NCBI RefSeq assembly: GCF_005490785.1
Contig: NZ_CP027295.1
Location: 2,170,001-2,234,000, forward strand
Direction of reading: 5' to 3'
Origin: Brachybacterium sp. SGAir0954
GTDB lineage: Bacteria; Actinomycetota; Actinomycetes; Actinomycetales; Dermabacteraceae
Length of the DNA stretch: 64,000 bases
The notes under the pieces are model-generated. The model was not told where the DNA came from. It was given only the letters and a program-made list of their open reading frames with translations, and made no database searches. Both the position numbers and the translations under genes were made by a program. Positions 1 to 8,924 of this stretch are shown one piece after another. Each line of letters opens with the position of its first letter. Within the stretch, counting starts at the first letter, position 1.

Positions 1-880
1 CGGCGGCCCGCACGAGTCCCTCACCCGCGGCGAGGTGGGCGGCGAGCGCGCCGATGAACGCGTCCCCGGCCCCCGTCGTGTCGACGACCTCGACCTGCGC
101 CGCCGGGATCACCGCGGGCTCGTCGACCTCCGTCCTGTCGCCCGCATCGAGGGCGGGGCCCGCGACGACGGCCCCGCGGGCGCCGAGGGTCAGCACGACG
201 GAGCGCACCCCCGCGCCCCGCAGGGCGGCGACGAGCTCCTGCGGATCCCGGTCCCCGCCCGCGTCCGTGGTCGCGCCCGTGCCTGCACCCTGGAGCTGCT
301 CGAGCACCGCCGCCGCCTCGTGCTCGTTGACGACGAGCGGGTCCGCGGCACGCATCACCGCGGGGTCCAGGGCGAGCACCGGGGCGGGGTTGAGCACCAC
401 CCGGACGCCCGCCGCGCGGGCCGCCCGCGCCGCCGCCTCGATGCCCTCGCGCGGGATCTCGCCCTGCAGCACGAGCACCGCGGCCCGGGCGAGGAGGTCG
501 GCGTGCCGGTCCACGGCGGCCGCGTCCACGGAGGCGTTCGCTCCGGGCACCACGAGGATGGCGTTCTCGCCGTCCGCCGCGACCGTGACGACGGCGAGGC
601 CCGTCGGCCGGGGGACGACCGCCACGGCGGAGAGGTCCACGCCGTCCTCGCGCAGGAGCCCGAGGGCGACCTCGGCGTCGGGGTCGTCCCCGACGGCACC
701 CACCATGTGCACCGCGGCGCCGGCGCGCGAGGCGGCGAGGGCCTGGTTCGCCCCCTTGCCGCCGGGGGAGCGGCCACCGCCGCCCGCGATCAGCGTCTCC
801 CCGGGGGAGGGGTGGCGGTCCACGGTGAGGGCGAGGTCCACGTTCAGGGAGCCCACCACGACGACGATCTCATCACTCAT
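1..880 (-). CDS. rbsK: Ribokinase (PfkB family), 3' end outside window
   Basis: Predicted ribokinase, phosphorylating D-ribose at O5 in the cytoplasm. Reading leftwards from 880, the N-terminus carries GSLNVDL and [10 protein letters not shown] (PfkB signature 1, sugar binding). NPAP and LVVNEHEA follow in the middle. Near the window edge comes [13 protein letters not shown] (PfkB signature 2), whose Asp is the catalytic base in this family. About 293 residues are present, so only a short C-terminal tail is missing. The chosen ATG (878-880) gives [11 protein letters not shown]; an in-frame ATG at 889 is an alternative. It is divergent from proA with about 40 bp between starts. Sugar specificity is inferred from the family; a related PfkB sugar kinase cannot be excluded. 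Confidence 0.85.
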   Translation of the reverse strand, partial: MSDEIVVVVGSLNVDLALTVDRHPSPGETLIAGGGGRSPGGKGANQALAASRAGAAVHMVGAVGDDPDAEVALGLLREDGVDLSAVAVVPRPTGLAVVTVAADGENAILVVPGANASVDAAAVDRHADLLARAAVLVLQGEIPREGIEAAARAARAAGVRVVLNPAPVLALDPAVMRAADPLVVNEHEAAAVLEQLQGAGTGATTDAGGDRDPQELVAALRGAGVRSVVLTLGARGAVVAGPALDAGDRTEVDEPAVIPAAQVEVVDTTGAGDAFIGALAAHLAAGEGLVRAA

Positions 881-923
881 GCACTCCATCGTGCCTCGCC
901 GCGCCCCGCGTACGCTGGAGCGC

Positions 924-2213
924 ATGACTGTCACCCGCGAGCACACCGACGTCGAGACCGCCGTCCTGGCGGCCGCCCGCGCCGCGAAGGAGGCCCAGCC
1001 CGCCCTCGCCCGGCTGCACCGCTCCCAGAAGGACGCCCTGCTGCTGGCCATGGCGGACGCCCTCGTCGAGCGCAGCACGGAGATCGTGGAGGCGAACGCC
1101 CACGACCTCGCCGCCGCGGACGCCTCCGGCATGGAGGCGGGCCTGCGGGACCGCCTCGCGCTGAGCGAGGAGCGCGTCGCCGCGATCGCCCAGCAGCTGC
1201 GCGACGCCGCCGCCCTCCCGGACCCGGTGGGCGAGGTGGTGCGCGGCGGGCTGCTCGACAACGGCCTCGAGCTGCGCCAGGTGCGCGTGCCCATGGGCGT
1301 GATCGGCATGGTCTACGAGGCCCGGCCCAACGTCACGGTCGACGCCGCCGGCCTCTCCCTCAAGGCGGGCAGCGCCGTCGTGCTGCGCGGCGGCTCCGCC
1401 GCCCTGCACTCCAACACCGCGCTCATCGCCGTCCTCCGCTCCGTGCTCGCCGCGCAGGGCCTGCCCGAGGACCTCGTCATCGGCATCGACGAGCACGGTC
1501 GGGACGGCGTGGACGTGCTCATGCGCGCCCGTGGCCTCGTGGACCTGCTCATCCCGCGCGGCGGCGCCGGCCTCATCCGGCGCGTCGTGGAGAACTCCCT
1601 GGTGCCCGTCATCGAGACCGGCACCGGCAACACGCACGTCTTCGTCGACGCGAGCGCGGACCTCGAGCAGGCCGCGGCGATCGTCCACAACGCGAAGACC
1701 CAGCGCATCGGGGTCTGCAACTCCCTCGAGACGCTGCTCGTCCACGCGGACGTCGCCGAGCGGGCGCTCCCCGCGATCGCCCCGGGCCTCGTCGAGGCCG
1801 GGGTGCGGATCCACGCCGACGAGCGCGCGGGGGAGATCCTCGCCGAGGCCGGGGTGGCGAGCGAGCCCGCCACCGAGGAGGACTGGGACACGGAGTACCT
1901 GGCCCTCGAGATCGCGGTGCGCGTGGTCGAGGACCTCGACGCCGCGCTCGAGCACATCCGCACCTGGTCCACGGGGCACACCGAGTCGATCCTCACCACC
2001 CACCTCCCCTCGCAGCAGCGGTTCCTCGCCGAGGTCGACTCGGCCGTCGTCATGGCGAACGCCTCGACCCGGTTCTCCGACGGCGGCGAGTTCGGCTTCG
2101 GCGCGGAGATCGGCATCTCGACCCAGAAGCTCCACGCCCGCGGGCCGATGGGCCTGACCGAGATCACCGCCACGAAATGGATCGTCGTGGGCCAGGGGCA
2201 CGTGCGCCCCTGA
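924..2213 (+). CDS. proA: Glutamate-5-semialdehyde dehydrogenase (gamma-glutamyl phosphate reductase)
   Basis: 429 residues, the usual ProA length. It reduces gamma-glutamyl phosphate to glutamate-5-semialdehyde with NADPH, the second step of proline synthesis. The nucleophile Cys265 lies in [13 protein letters not shown]. Other family blocks are [18 protein letters not shown] (residues about 117-134), [11 protein letters not shown] and, near the C-terminus, [20 protein letters not shown]. The ATG at 924 follows GCTGGAGCGC; the longer open frame upstream has no ProA similarity and is an extension into the divergent promoter region. proB is not in view. Followed by a small membrane-protein gene and nadD on the same strand. 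Confidence 0.97.
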   Translation: MTVTREHTDVETAVLAAARAAKEAQPALARLHRSQKDALLLAMADALVERSTEIVEANAHDLAAADASGMEAGLRDRLALSEERVAAIAQQLRDAAALPDPVGEVVRGGLLDNGLELRQVRVPMGVIGMVYEARPNVTVDAAGLSLKAGSAVVLRGGSAALHSNTALIAVLRSVLAAQGLPEDLVIGIDEHGRDGVDVLMRARGLVDLLIPRGGAGLIRRVVENSLVPVIETGTGNTHVFVDASADLEQAAAIVHNAKTQRIGVCNSLETLLVHADVAERALPAIAPGLVEAGVRIHADERAGEILAEAGVASEPATEEDWDTEYLALEIAVRVVEDLDAALEHIRTWSTGHTESILTTHLPSQQRFLAEVDSAVVMANASTRFSDGGEFGFGAEIGISTQKLHARGPMGLTEITATKWIVVGQGHVRP

Positions 2214-2266
2214 CCCCGGGTGCTGTGGGATGATGACGCGGTCACCCAGGAAAGGCGCTTCCAGTC

Positions 2267-2443
2267 ATGATCGATCAGCTCATCATCCTCGCCGAGGCCG
2301 GCCACGAGGCCACCGAGGGCGTGCCGCCGCAGTACATCGGCATCGGGGCGTTCATCACGATGCTCATCCTGCTCGGCATCGCGAGCCTCGTCGGCGGCAG
2401 CCACCAGCGTGACGAGGACTCCGAGCACCACACCGATCACTGA
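2267..2443 (+). CDS. Small single-pass membrane protein (58 aa)
   Basis: A 58-residue gene between proA and nadD. The protein begins [15 protein letters not shown], has one hydrophobic segment (about residues 24-43, [20 protein letters not shown]) and ends in an acidic/His-rich tail ([10 protein letters not shown]). AGGAAAGG lies upstream of the ATG at 2267 and the stop is only 5 bp before nadD, so it is probably co-transcribed with it. Small membrane proteins at this position recur in actinobacteria to my knowledge, but no function is known. It is short but has a sensible start, a transmembrane pattern and operon spacing. Confidence 0.75.
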   Translation: MIDQLIILAEAGHEATEGVPPQYIGIGAFITMLILLGIASLVGGSHQRDEDSEHHTDH

Positions 2444-2448
2444 GCCCC

Positions 2449-3057
2449 ATGGAGCAGCAGCGGCGACGGATCGGCGTGATGGGCGGGACGTTCGACCCGA
2501 TCCACCACGGCCACCTGGTCGCCGCGAGTGAGGTGCAGAGCGTCTTCGCCCTGGACGAGGTGGTGTTCGTGCCCACCGGCCGCCCATGGCAGAAGTCCGA
2601 GCGGGAGATCTCCGATCCGGAGCACCGCTACCTCATGACCGTCGTCGCGACGGCCGCGAACCCCGTCTTCACCGTCTCGCGGGTGGACGTGGACCGGCCC
2701 GGGGACACCTACACGATCGACACCCTCCGCGATCTCCACGCCCAGCACGACGACGCCGACCTCTTCTTCATCACCGGCGCTGACGCCCTCCAGAACATCC
2801 TGACCTGGAAGGACAACGAGGAGATCTTCGAGCTCGCGCACTTCGTCGGGGTCACCCGGCCGGGGCACGAGCTCGACACCTCCGGTCTCCCGGCCGACGG
2901 CGTCACCCTCATCGAGGTGCCGGCCATGGCGATCAGCTCGACGGACTGCCGCACCCGCGTGGCCGCCGGGGCCCCCGTCTGGTACCTGGTGCCCGACGGC
3001 GTCGTCCAATACATCAGCAAGTACGCCCTCTACACAGGAGGAGACGCTCATGAGTGA
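2449..3057 (+). CDS. nadD: Nicotinate-nucleotide adenylyltransferase
   Basis: 202 residues; transfers AMP from ATP to nicotinate mononucleotide in NAD synthesis. The nucleotidylyltransferase signature [12 protein letters not shown] is at residues 12-23 (HxGH at 19-22) and the second ATP-binding motif ISSTDCR at 162-168 (family ISSTxIR). [16 protein letters not shown] is also typical of NadD. Start ATG 2449 directly follows the small membrane gene. The stop overlaps the next ATG by 8 bases (ATGAGTGA), indicating translational coupling. The order nadD, rsfS, phosphatase matches the well-known mycobacterial arrangement. Confidence 0.97.
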   Translation: MEQQRRRIGVMGGTFDPIHHGHLVAASEVQSVFALDEVVFVPTGRPWQKSEREISDPEHRYLMTVVATAANPVFTVSRVDVDRPGDTYTIDTLRDLHAQHDDADLFFITGADALQNILTWKDNEEIFELAHFVGVTRPGHELDTSGLPADGVTLIEVPAMAISSTDCRTRVAAGAPVWYLVPDGVVQYISKYALYTGGDAHE

Positions 3058-3997
3058 GTCCACCGCGGCTCCCCGGCACGGCCGTCGCGCCCGTCGGCTC
3101 AGCGAGGAGGAGGCCGCCGCCCTCGCCCCGCACCCCGTGGCGGAGGCCGGGGGCGACCAGCCCGCCGCGCCCGCGGTGCGCGGCGCGGTCGCGGCCCCCG
3201 GCGCGGACGCCCCGACGCCCGCGCTGCGCAAGTTCGGCAAGCGCGCGCGGATCATCGAGCTCACGGAGGAGCCGCCCGAGCAGGCGGGGCAGCCCTCCGC
3301 GCAGCCGTCGGCCGACGGCGCACCGGACGCGGCATCCCCTGCGGTCGCCGCCGAGGAGCCCGCAGCCCCGGCCGCGCCCCGACCGGGCAGCGCGGCGGGC
3401 GCCGGCACCGTCTCCACCGGGGCGGCGCTGACCTCGGGCACCACCGGCGCGGCGAGCGGCACGGGAGGCACGGGAACAGCCACGACCGGTGACGCGTCGT
3501 CCTCCGAGGCCGCGCCGTCCGGCACCGCCCCGTCCGATACCGCCCGGTCCGGCACGGCGTCGTCCGAGTCCACGCCGACCGCCGACGGCGCAGCGCCCGC
3601 GACCGCCGGCGCCGCGGCGACGGCCTCTGCCGCGCGGCCCACGGGCACGCCGGCCGCGACCGCCACGATCGAGCGGGACGCCGACGGCGTGGAGCTCGGC
3701 GAGCTCTCCGTCACGCAGGCCCCCGACCCCCGGCCCGCGCCGCGGTTCGACGGCCGCGTCCTCCACCGCCCCGAGCGCTCGGGCGGCCGCCCGCTGCTGT
3801 GGGTCGTGTGGGGGCTCATCGCCCTCGCGATCGTCGTGCTCGTCGTGCTGCTGATCACCGGTGTGCTCGGCGGCTCGGGCAGCGCCTCGGCGCTCGCCCC
3901 GGCCCTCGACGCCCACCTCGCCAGCCTGTCCAGCATTTCCGGCCCCGGCTCCCCGGCGGCCTCCCTCCCCTCGAGCATCCAGGAGCTCCCCGCGTGA
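3050..3997 (+). CDS. Ala/Ser/Thr/Pro-rich single-pass membrane protein of unknown function
   Basis: 315 residues. A basic N-terminus ([16 protein letters not shown]) is followed by about 190 residues of low-complexity Ala/Thr/Ser/Gly/Pro sequence. Near residues 245-273 comes one strong membrane helix ([20 protein letters not shown]) and then a short outer tail. Its start overlaps nadD and its stop overlaps rsfS (GTGA), so it sits inside a coupled nadD-rsfS unit. No catalytic motif is visible. The low-complexity part suggests a flexible spacer or a repeat-expanded region; function unknown. Confidence 0.8.
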   Translation: MSESTAAPRHGRRARRLSEEEAAALAPHPVAEAGGDQPAAPAVRGAVAAPGADAPTPALRKFGKRARIIELTEEPPEQAGQPSAQPSADGAPDAASPAVAAEEPAAPAAPRPGSAAGAGTVSTGAALTSGTTGAASGTGGTGTATTGDASSSEAAPSGTAPSDTARSGTASSESTPTADGAAPATAGAAATASAARPTGTPAATATIERDADGVELGELSVTQAPDPRPAPRFDGRVLHRPERSGGRPLLWVVWGLIALAIVVLVVLLITGVLGGSGSASALAPALDAHLASLSSISGPGSPAASLPSSIQELPA

Positions 3998-4377
3998 CCG
4001 CATCCGACGAAGCCCTCGACATCGCCCGCGTCGCCGCCCAGGCCGCGGCGGACAAGCTCGCCCAGGAGGTGATCGGTCTCGACGTCTCCGAGCAGATCGT
4101 CATCACCGACGTCTTCCTGGTCTGCTCCGGCGAGTCCGAGCGGCAGGTCTCCGCGATCGTGGGTGCCGTGGAGGAGGAGCTGCTCAAGCAGCGCCGCCGC
4201 AAGACCCTGCGCCGCGAGGGCGAGCGGGACTCGCGCTGGGTCCTCCTGGACTACGGCGACGTCGTCGTCCACGTGCAGCACGCCGAGGACCGTGCCTTCT
4301 ATGCGCTCGAGCGCCTGTGGCGCGACGCCCCCGTGCTGGATCTCGACATCGACGTGGACCGGGACGCCACCGCGTGA
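3994..4377 (+). CDS. rsfS: Ribosomal silencing factor RsfS
   Basis: 127 residues, RsfS/Iojap/DUF143 family. It binds ribosomal protein uL14 on the 50S subunit and blocks subunit joining when nutrients are scarce (family knowledge). Recognised by IVITDVFLVCSGESERQVSAI and RWVLLDYGDVVVHV, followed by the FYALERLWRDAP ending. I chose GTG 3994: AGGAG sits 8 bases upstream, it gives the usual length, and GTGA overlaps the preceding stop. The next gene begins with the same kind of overlap at 4374. Confidence 0.95.
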   Translation: MTASDEALDIARVAAQAAADKLAQEVIGLDVSEQIVITDVFLVCSGESERQVSAIVGAVEEELLKQRRRKTLRREGERDSRWVLLDYGDVVVHVQHAEDRAFYALERLWRDAPVLDLDIDVDRDATA

Positions 4378-5039
4378 GCACCAGTCATGCCGGGGTGCAC
4401 CATCCGGTGCACACCCGTCTCGTCCTGGTGCGCCACGGGCAGACGGACCACAACCGTGACGGCCGGCTCCAGGGCCAGGTCGACATCCCGCTGAACGCGA
4501 CGGGCCGGAAGCAGGCCGCGCGCGCCGCCGCGAGCATCGCGCAGAACCCGCCGGACCTCATCGTCGCCTCCCCGCTGGATCGCGCCCACGAGACCGCCCG
4601 GATCATCGGTGCGGCCTGCGGGGTCGCGGTGACCACGGACGCCGCCTTCCTCGAGCGCAGCTTCGGCGCGTGGGAGGGTCTGCGCGGCGAGGAGATCCGC
4701 GGCCGCTGGCCGCAGGAGCACGCCGCCTGGCGCGCGCACCGGCCGGTGCCGGGGCTCGACATCGAGGAACGGCTCGCGGTGGGGGAGCGGGTCGCGGCCG
4801 CGGCACGCTCGCTGATCGCGGAGAACACCGGCGGCACGGTCATGGTCGTCGCGCACGGCGCCGCGATCACTCTCGGGATCTCGGCCCTGCTGGGCGAGGA
4901 CCCGGAGACCTTCCGGGGCCTCGGCGGGCTCGAGAACTGCCACCGCAGCGTGCTCGAGCCGCTCGTCTCGGACCCCTCGGGGCAGGCGATGAGGTTGCTG
5001 TCACACAACCTCCCTCCGGATTTCACGGGAGCCCCCTGA
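4374..5039 (+). CDS. gpgP: Histidine phosphatase, probable glucosyl-3-phosphoglycerate phosphatase
   Basis: 221 residues of the phosphoglycerate mutase-like histidine phosphatase superfamily. The phospho-accepting His is His21 in VRHGQTDHN; ASPLDRAHETA and VAHGAAITLG supply the remaining catalytic Arg/His motifs, and FGAWEGL the acid region. In Mycobacterium tuberculosis the gene in the same place (after nadD and rsfS) encodes GpgP of methylglucose lipopolysaccharide synthesis, hence the name; the substrate here is inferred from that synteny. GTG 4374 overlaps the rsfS stop. Other histidine phosphatase roles remain possible. Confidence 0.85.
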   Translation: MSTSHAGVHHPVHTRLVLVRHGQTDHNRDGRLQGQVDIPLNATGRKQAARAAASIAQNPPDLIVASPLDRAHETARIIGAACGVAVTTDAAFLERSFGAWEGLRGEEIRGRWPQEHAAWRAHRPVPGLDIEERLAVGERVAAAARSLIAENTGGTVMVVAHGAAITLGISALLGEDPETFRGLGGLENCHRSVLEPLVSDPSGQAMRLLSHNLPPDFTGAP

Positions 5040-5118
5040 CCATGTAATCTAGTGGAGTCGCCACGGAGCGGGGACGGAGAATCGCGAGATGATCCGGACC
5101 GTGAGGGCGGCACCCTAC

Positions 5119-5191
5119 GGGGCTATGGCGCAGTTGGTAGCGCGCTTCCATGGCATGGAAGAGGTCGGGAGTTCGAATCTCCCTAGCTCCA
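5119..5191 (+). tRNA. tRNA-Ala (anticodon GGC)
   Basis: A 73-nt cloverleaf. The acceptor stem GGGGCTA pairs with TAGCTCC and contains the G3-U70 wobble pair that is the alanine identity element. The anticodon stem CTTCC/GGAAG encloses loop ATGGCAT, so the anticodon is GGC. The T arm has GGTTCGAA-like GAGTTCGAATC. The discriminator base is A (5191) and no CCA is encoded. It lies just after the phosphatase gene and ahead of a strong hairpin. Confidence 0.97.
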
Positions 5192-5222
5192 CTCGAGAAA
5201 CTCTTGAGACAGTGACTCGTCC

Positions 5223-5252
5223 GAAGGGCCCCACCGCGAGGTGGGGCCCTTC
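5223..5252 (+). terminator. Hairpin terminator after tRNA-Ala
   Basis: Perfect 13-bp stem (GAAGGGCCCCACC with GGTGGGGCCCTTC) closed by a GCGA tetraloop, 31 bp after the tRNA. No clear T-run follows, as is common in high-GC actinobacteria. Confidence 0.85.
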
Positions 5253-5524
5253 GTCGTGCTCCGGGCATGATCGGGCCCCGCCCCCGCTCCGGGTACCCGG
5301 TCCGCGGTGCGCGGGCCGGCTCCTCTCGGCACACAGCCTTCAGGGCGTATCTGAACGGGTGCAGCGTCTGCAAGGCGTCCCGTGAGTGCGGGGTGGTGGT
5401 CGGATCGCCGTGGCTGTCGATCGTGAGCCAGCGGTGTGGCGGCACCACGAGGCGGGTACATCTTCCCCGCGTGCGCCTGGTCCTCGCCGGGGTCGCGCTG
5501 GACGTCGAGGGGTCGCGCGACGGC
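5253..5524. other. Gene-free spacer between tRNA terminator and recQ
   Basis: About 270 bp. Open frames here are short or run antisense through the tRNA. A plus-frame stretch reading FRAYLNGCSVCKASREC near 5340-5390 has a C-x2-C pattern but no start, no ribosome site and no continuation. I see no supported gene. Confidence 0.5.
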
Positions 5525-7432
5525 TCAGCTCGCCTGCTCGAGCGTCGCGAGCACGTGCTCGCCGTACTCCGCGAGCTTCTTCGCGCCCACCCCGCTCACC
5601 CCGCCGAGCTCCGCGACGGTTCCGGGCCGCTGCTGGATGATGCCCACGAGGGTCGCGTCGGAGAACACCATGTACGGCGCGATCTGCTTCTCCTTCGCCA
5701 CGCCCGTCCGCCAGGCCCGGAGCGCCTCGAACACCTCGCGCTGCGCGGGCTCGAGCGACTCCGCCGCCCCGCCGCCGCGCCGTCGACCGGCCCCGCCGCG
5801 CACCTTCGCCGGCGTGCGGTCCACCGCGAGCTCGACCGTCTCCTCGCCGCGCAGCACCGGCCCCGCCGCACGCCCCGGGACGAGCACGCCGTAGTCGCCC
5901 ACCGCCTCGACGATCCCGCGGGCCAGCAGCTGGCGCAGGGCCGTGCGCCACTCGCGCTCGGTCAGCTCCGTGCCGATGCCCCACACGCTCAGCTCGTGGT
6001 GACGGGACTGCCGGGAACGGTCCGACTCCTTGCCCAGCAGCACGTCGATCACCTGGCCGGAGCCGAAGCGCTGGTCACGCTCCCGGTCGAGCCGGATCAG
6101 CGCGGAGAGCAGCTTCTGCGCGGCCGTCGTCGCGTCCCAGGTCTCCGGCGGGGACAGGCAGGTGTCGCAGTTCCCGCAGGGCTCGCCCGCCTCCTGGCCG
6201 AAGTACCGCAGCAGCTGCACCCGCCGGCAGCCGACCGTCTCGCACAGCGCGAGCATCGCGTCGAGGTGCGCGCGGGCATTGCGCTTGAACTGCTCGCCGC
6301 CCTCGCTCTCGTCGATGAAGCGCCGCTGGTTCACGACGTCGGCGAGGCCGTAGGCCATCCAGGCCGTCGAGGGGAGCCCGTCACGGCCGGCGCGGCCCGT
6401 CTCCTGGTAGTACCCCTCGATGGACTTGGGCAGGTCCAGGTGCGCCACGAAGCGGACGTCCGGCTTGTCGATGCCCATGCCGAAGGCGATCGTCGCGACG
6501 ATGACGAGCCCCTCCTCGCGCAGGAACCGCTCCTGGTGGTCCTGCCGCATCCGGGCGTCGAGCCCCGCGTGGTACGGCAGGGCCGGCACGCCCTGGTCGG
6601 CGAGGAACTGCGCCGTCTGCTCCACACTGCGCCGCGAGAGGCAGTAGACGATGCCCGCGTCCCCCGCGTGCTCGGTGCGGATGAGCCGCAGCAGCTGCTC
6701 GCGGGCCCGGTCCTTGGGGCCGATCCGGTACTGGATGTTGGGGCGGTCGAAGCTCGCCACGAAGTGCCGCGCTCCCTGCAGCTGCAGACGCTCGGTGATC
6801 TCCCGGTGCGTCGCCTCCGTCGCGGTCGCCGTCAGCGCCACCCGCGGCACCCCGGGGAACGCCTCGGCGAGCATCGACAGGCCCAGGTAGTCGGGACGGA
6901 AGTCGTGCCCCCACTGGGACACGCAGTGCGCCTCGTCGATCGCGAACAGGGCCAGCTTCGCCCGCTGCAGCAGCTGCACGGTGCGGGGGAGCACGAGCCG
7001 CTCGGGCGCCATGTAGAGGAGGTCCAGCTCACCGGCGATCAGCTGCTGCTCGACAGCCTGCGCCTCATGCGGATCGAGGGTCGAGTTGAGGAACGCGGCG
7101 CGGATGCCGACGGCGCCGAGCGCCGCGACCTGGTCCGCCATGAGCGCGATGAGCGGGGAGACGACGATCCCCGTGCCCTCCCGCAGCAGCGAGGGGATCT
7201 GGTAGCACAGCGACTTGCCGCCGCCGGTGGGCATGAGGACGACGGCGTCCCCGCCGCCGGCGATCTGGTCGATGATCTGCGCCTGCTCGCCGCGGAACGC
7301 GTCGTAGCCGAAGACGGTCGAGAGGATCTGCAGCGCGTCGCCGCCCGCCGGGGCGGGGGAGGGCACGGGGCCGTCGGAGGGCACGGAGCCGTCGGAGGGG
7401 GCAGGGGCGTCGGACGGCGAGGCGGGAGGCAT
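5525..7432 (-). CDS. recQ: ATP-dependent DNA helicase RecQ
   Basis: 635 residues; 3'-5' DNA helicase of recombination repair. After a Pro/Ser-rich N-terminus of about 35 residues come Walker [15 protein letters not shown] (about 67), the DEAH box [15 protein letters not shown] (about 164) and motif [14 protein letters not shown] (about 344). The RecQ zinc-binding cysteines ([12 protein letters not shown], about 400-425), a winged-helix region and a C-terminal HRDC domain (from about 560, [13 protein letters not shown]) follow. All motifs look intact. It ends the left core segment; mobile-element debris begins immediately upstream of its start. Confidence 0.96.
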   Translation of the reverse strand: MPPASPSDAPAPSDGSVPSDGPVPSPAPAGGDALQILSTVFGYDAFRGEQAQIIDQIAGGGDAVVLMPTGGGKSLCYQIPSLLREGTGIVVSPLIALMADQVAALGAVGIRAAFLNSTLDPHEAQAVEQQLIAGELDLLYMAPERLVLPRTVQLLQRAKLALFAIDEAHCVSQWGHDFRPDYLGLSMLAEAFPGVPRVALTATATEATHREITERLQLQGARHFVASFDRPNIQYRIGPKDRAREQLLRLIRTEHAGDAGIVYCLSRRSVEQTAQFLADQGVPALPYHAGLDARMRQDHQERFLREEGLVIVATIAFGMGIDKPDVRFVAHLDLPKSIEGYYQETGRAGRDGLPSTAWMAYGLADVVNQRRFIDESEGGEQFKRNARAHLDAMLALCETVGCRRVQLLRYFGQEAGEPCGNCDTCLSPPETWDATTAAQKLLSALIRLDRERDQRFGSGQVIDVLLGKESDRSRQSRHHELSVWGIGTELTEREWRTALRQLLARGIVEAVGDYGVLVPGRAAGPVLRGEETVELAVDRTPAKVRGGAGRRRGGGAAESLEPAQREVFEALRAWRTGVAKEKQIAPYMVFSDATLVGIIQQRPGTVAELGGVSGVGAKKLAEYGEHVLATLEQAS

Positions 7433-7446
7433 GCCCTCCAGCCTAG

Positions 7447-7590
7447 GTGTTGCGGGTCATGACGTTGTGGTCACCGCGTTAGGGACAAAGGAACGGGTCC
7501 CTGACCGGCACGAAGGGTGGCGTCGAGACAGCGATCTCGCGGGAGGGGACCCGTTCCATGACCCACCGTCATGCCGCGCTGACGCCACTC
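7447..7590 (+). mobile_element. 5' remnant of an IS481-family element
   Basis: The stretch contains a likely terminal sequence (TGTTGCGGGTCATGACG and following) and a short reading frame from ATG 7558. Its product MTHRHAALTP matches the N-terminus typical of IS481 transposases (MSHRNAxLTPxGR...). After 11 codons the frame hits a stop exactly where a different insertion-sequence end begins (7591). The rest of the transposase is gone. Identification is from the N-terminal motif only. Confidence 0.5.
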
Positions 7591-7617
7591 TGAATCGCCC
7601 CGGGTTTGCTAGAGGCT
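7591..7617. repeat. Orphan IS3-type terminal repeat
   Basis: TGAATCGCCCCGGGTTT at 7591-7607 matches 15 of 17 bases of the left end of the intact IS3 element that starts 33 bp further on (7624), in the same orientation. It looks like the end of a second, deleted IS3-family element that had inserted into the IS481 remnant. Confidence 0.55.
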
Positions 7618-7650
7618 CGCAAGTGAAGCGCCCTGGGTTTCGTTCCGTGG

Positions 7651-8565
7651 TTAGACGGTCGCGGGCGCGGTCGTCGTGGGGTGAGTGTAGGACGACTCGA
7701 CTTCCGCGGGGGTGCGGTAGTCGAGGGCCTGATGGAGGCGTTTAGTGTTCCACCAGGTCACCCAGTCAAGGGTCGCGATCTCGACCGCCGTCGCCGTTGG
7801 CCAGGTTCGGCGCCTGTGGATGAGTTCAGCCTTGTAGAGACCGTTGACCGTCTCAGCCAGGGCGTTGTCGTAACTGTCCCCGACCGATCCGACCGAGGCC
7901 TGGACTCCAGCGGCCAGGAGGGCATCGGAATAGGCCAGCGAGACATAGTTGCTGCCCCTGTCGCTGTGGTGGACCAGCCCGCCCCGAGATGCTTCCGCCG
8001 GCGTCGTCTGGAGAGCCTGCTCCAGAGCCTGCAGCGGCAGCGCCTCGGTGTGGAGGCTCGTAGCGGCCGACCAGCCCACGATCCGCCGGGTGCAGACGTC
8101 GGTGATGAACGCGGTGTAGCAGAACCCCGTCGGGATGCGGAAGTAGGTGATGTCCGCGACCCACAGCTGATTCGGTTTGGCGGCAGTGAAGGCCCGTTCG
8201 ACAAGATCCGGGCGACGATCCGGCCCCTGCGAAGAGATCGTCGTGAACACCTTTCGGCCCCTGCGAATCCCGCACAGACCAGCAGCTTTCATCAGCCGCT
8301 TGGTCTGATCGCGCCCCATGTCCCAGCCGGCGCGGCGCATCGCGCGATGCATCTTCCGGTAACCGTAGACGCTGTAGTTCTTCGCGTGGATCCGGCGGAT
8401 CTCGCTGGTCAAGGTATCGTCGCGGACGGCCCTCTTCGACGGCGGACGCTGCTTCGCAGCACGGTAGCCGCGGGAGGTGATGAACCCACGCTCTGTCGCT
8501 CCCAGGATGCGGCAGATGCACTCGACCCCGAAGCGATCACGCTGTTCGTCGATGAAAGCGATCAT
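7651..8565 (-). CDS. IS3 transposase OrfB (DDE integrase core)
   Basis: 304 residues from ATG 8565. Starts MIAFIDEQRDRFGVECICR, then an HTH_21 region (YSVYGYRKMHRAMRRAG), then the rve/DDE core. The first Asp is in LWVADITYFRI, the second in GLVHHSDRGSNYVS and the Glu in SYDNALAETVNGLYKAEL. The ending YRTPAEVES is typical of the family. No internal stop is visible, so the element may still be mobile. The open frame extends further upstream in the -1 frame relative to orfA, as expected for programmed frameshifting. Confidence 0.93.
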   Translation of the reverse strand: MIAFIDEQRDRFGVECICRILGATERGFITSRGYRAAKQRPPSKRAVRDDTLTSEIRRIHAKNYSVYGYRKMHRAMRRAGWDMGRDQTKRLMKAAGLCGIRRGRKVFTTISSQGPDRRPDLVERAFTAAKPNQLWVADITYFRIPTGFCYTAFITDVCTRRIVGWSAATSLHTEALPLQALEQALQTTPAEASRGGLVHHSDRGSNYVSLAYSDALLAAGVQASVGSVGDSYDNALAETVNGLYKAELIHRRRTWPTATAVEIATLDWVTWWNTKRLHQALDYRTPAEVESSYTHPTTTAPATV

Positions 8566-8876
8566 TTCGTCGTGGGCTGGTCGAGCTCCTTGGCGAAAAA
8601 CACCGAGGCGGCCTTCAAGATCTCGTTGGCCCGCCGGGACTCGGCGAGCTCGCGCCTGAGCCGACGATTCTCCTCCTCGAGCGACTCCCCATGAGCCACC
8701 GTGGGCTCGGTGGGGCCGTAACGGTTGCACCAGATCCGCAGGGTCTCCGTACCGACTCCGAGCTGGGGTGCGACCGCTCGGATTGACTCAGAACTGGGAC
8801 CACCCTCGAGCGAGTGCCGGTCGTACACCATGCGGACCGCTCGTTCGCGCAACTCGGGACTGAACTTCTTGAGCAT
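8562..8876 (-). CDS. IS3 transposase OrfA (helix-turn-helix)
   Basis: 104 residues. FSPELRERAVRMVYD and GVGTETLRIWCNRYG form the helix-turn-helix that binds the element ends. It is followed by a leucine-zipper-like LEEENRRLRRELAE and the standard ILKAASVFFAKELD ending. Its TGA overlaps the ATG of orfB (ATGA). A TTTTTC run at 8595-8600, read as TTT-TTC in the orfA frame, could allow the -1 frameshift that makes the OrfAB fusion transposase, since orfB lies in the -1 frame. The heptamer is not canonical, so this is only a candidate. Confidence 0.92.
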   Translation of the reverse strand: MLKKFSPELRERAVRMVYDRHSLEGGPSSESIRAVAPQLGVGTETLRIWCNRYGPTEPTVAHGESLEEENRRLRRELAESRRANEILKAASVFFAKELDQPTTK

Positions 8877-8924
8877 GCTCCGATTCTTCTCCGTGAGACT
8901 CGGAACGAAACCCAGGGCGCTTCA

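Larger units (their letters stand above)
7624..8924 (-). mobile_element. Intact IS3-family insertion sequence (1,301 bp)
   Basis: Bounded by perfect 24-bp inverted repeats at 7624-7647 (beginning TGAAGCGCCCTGGGTTTC) and 8901-8924. It encodes orfA and orfB on the minus strand in the usual IS3 layout, with an intact DDE set. The flanks (AAG on the left, CCA on the right) show no target-site duplication: left lies IS481/IS3 debris, right lies the middle of an rhs gene. This implies a deletion or recombination after insertion that removed the 5' part of that rhs gene. Confidence 0.93.

Noticed and set aside
35..2233. Long plus-strand frames running through the ribokinase region into proA
   Set aside because: The first part is antisense to ribokinase. 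The true proA start is ATG 924, and the other frame has only low-complexity Arg/Gly sequence.
5340..5400. C-x2-C-like fragment (FRAYLNGCSVCKASREC) between the terminator and recQ
   Set aside because: No start codon with ribosome site, no continuation, too short to separate from chance.
5023..5448. Minus frame of 141 codons across the tRNA-Ala gene
   Set aside because: It runs through a certain tRNA and its terminator and has no recognisable domain.
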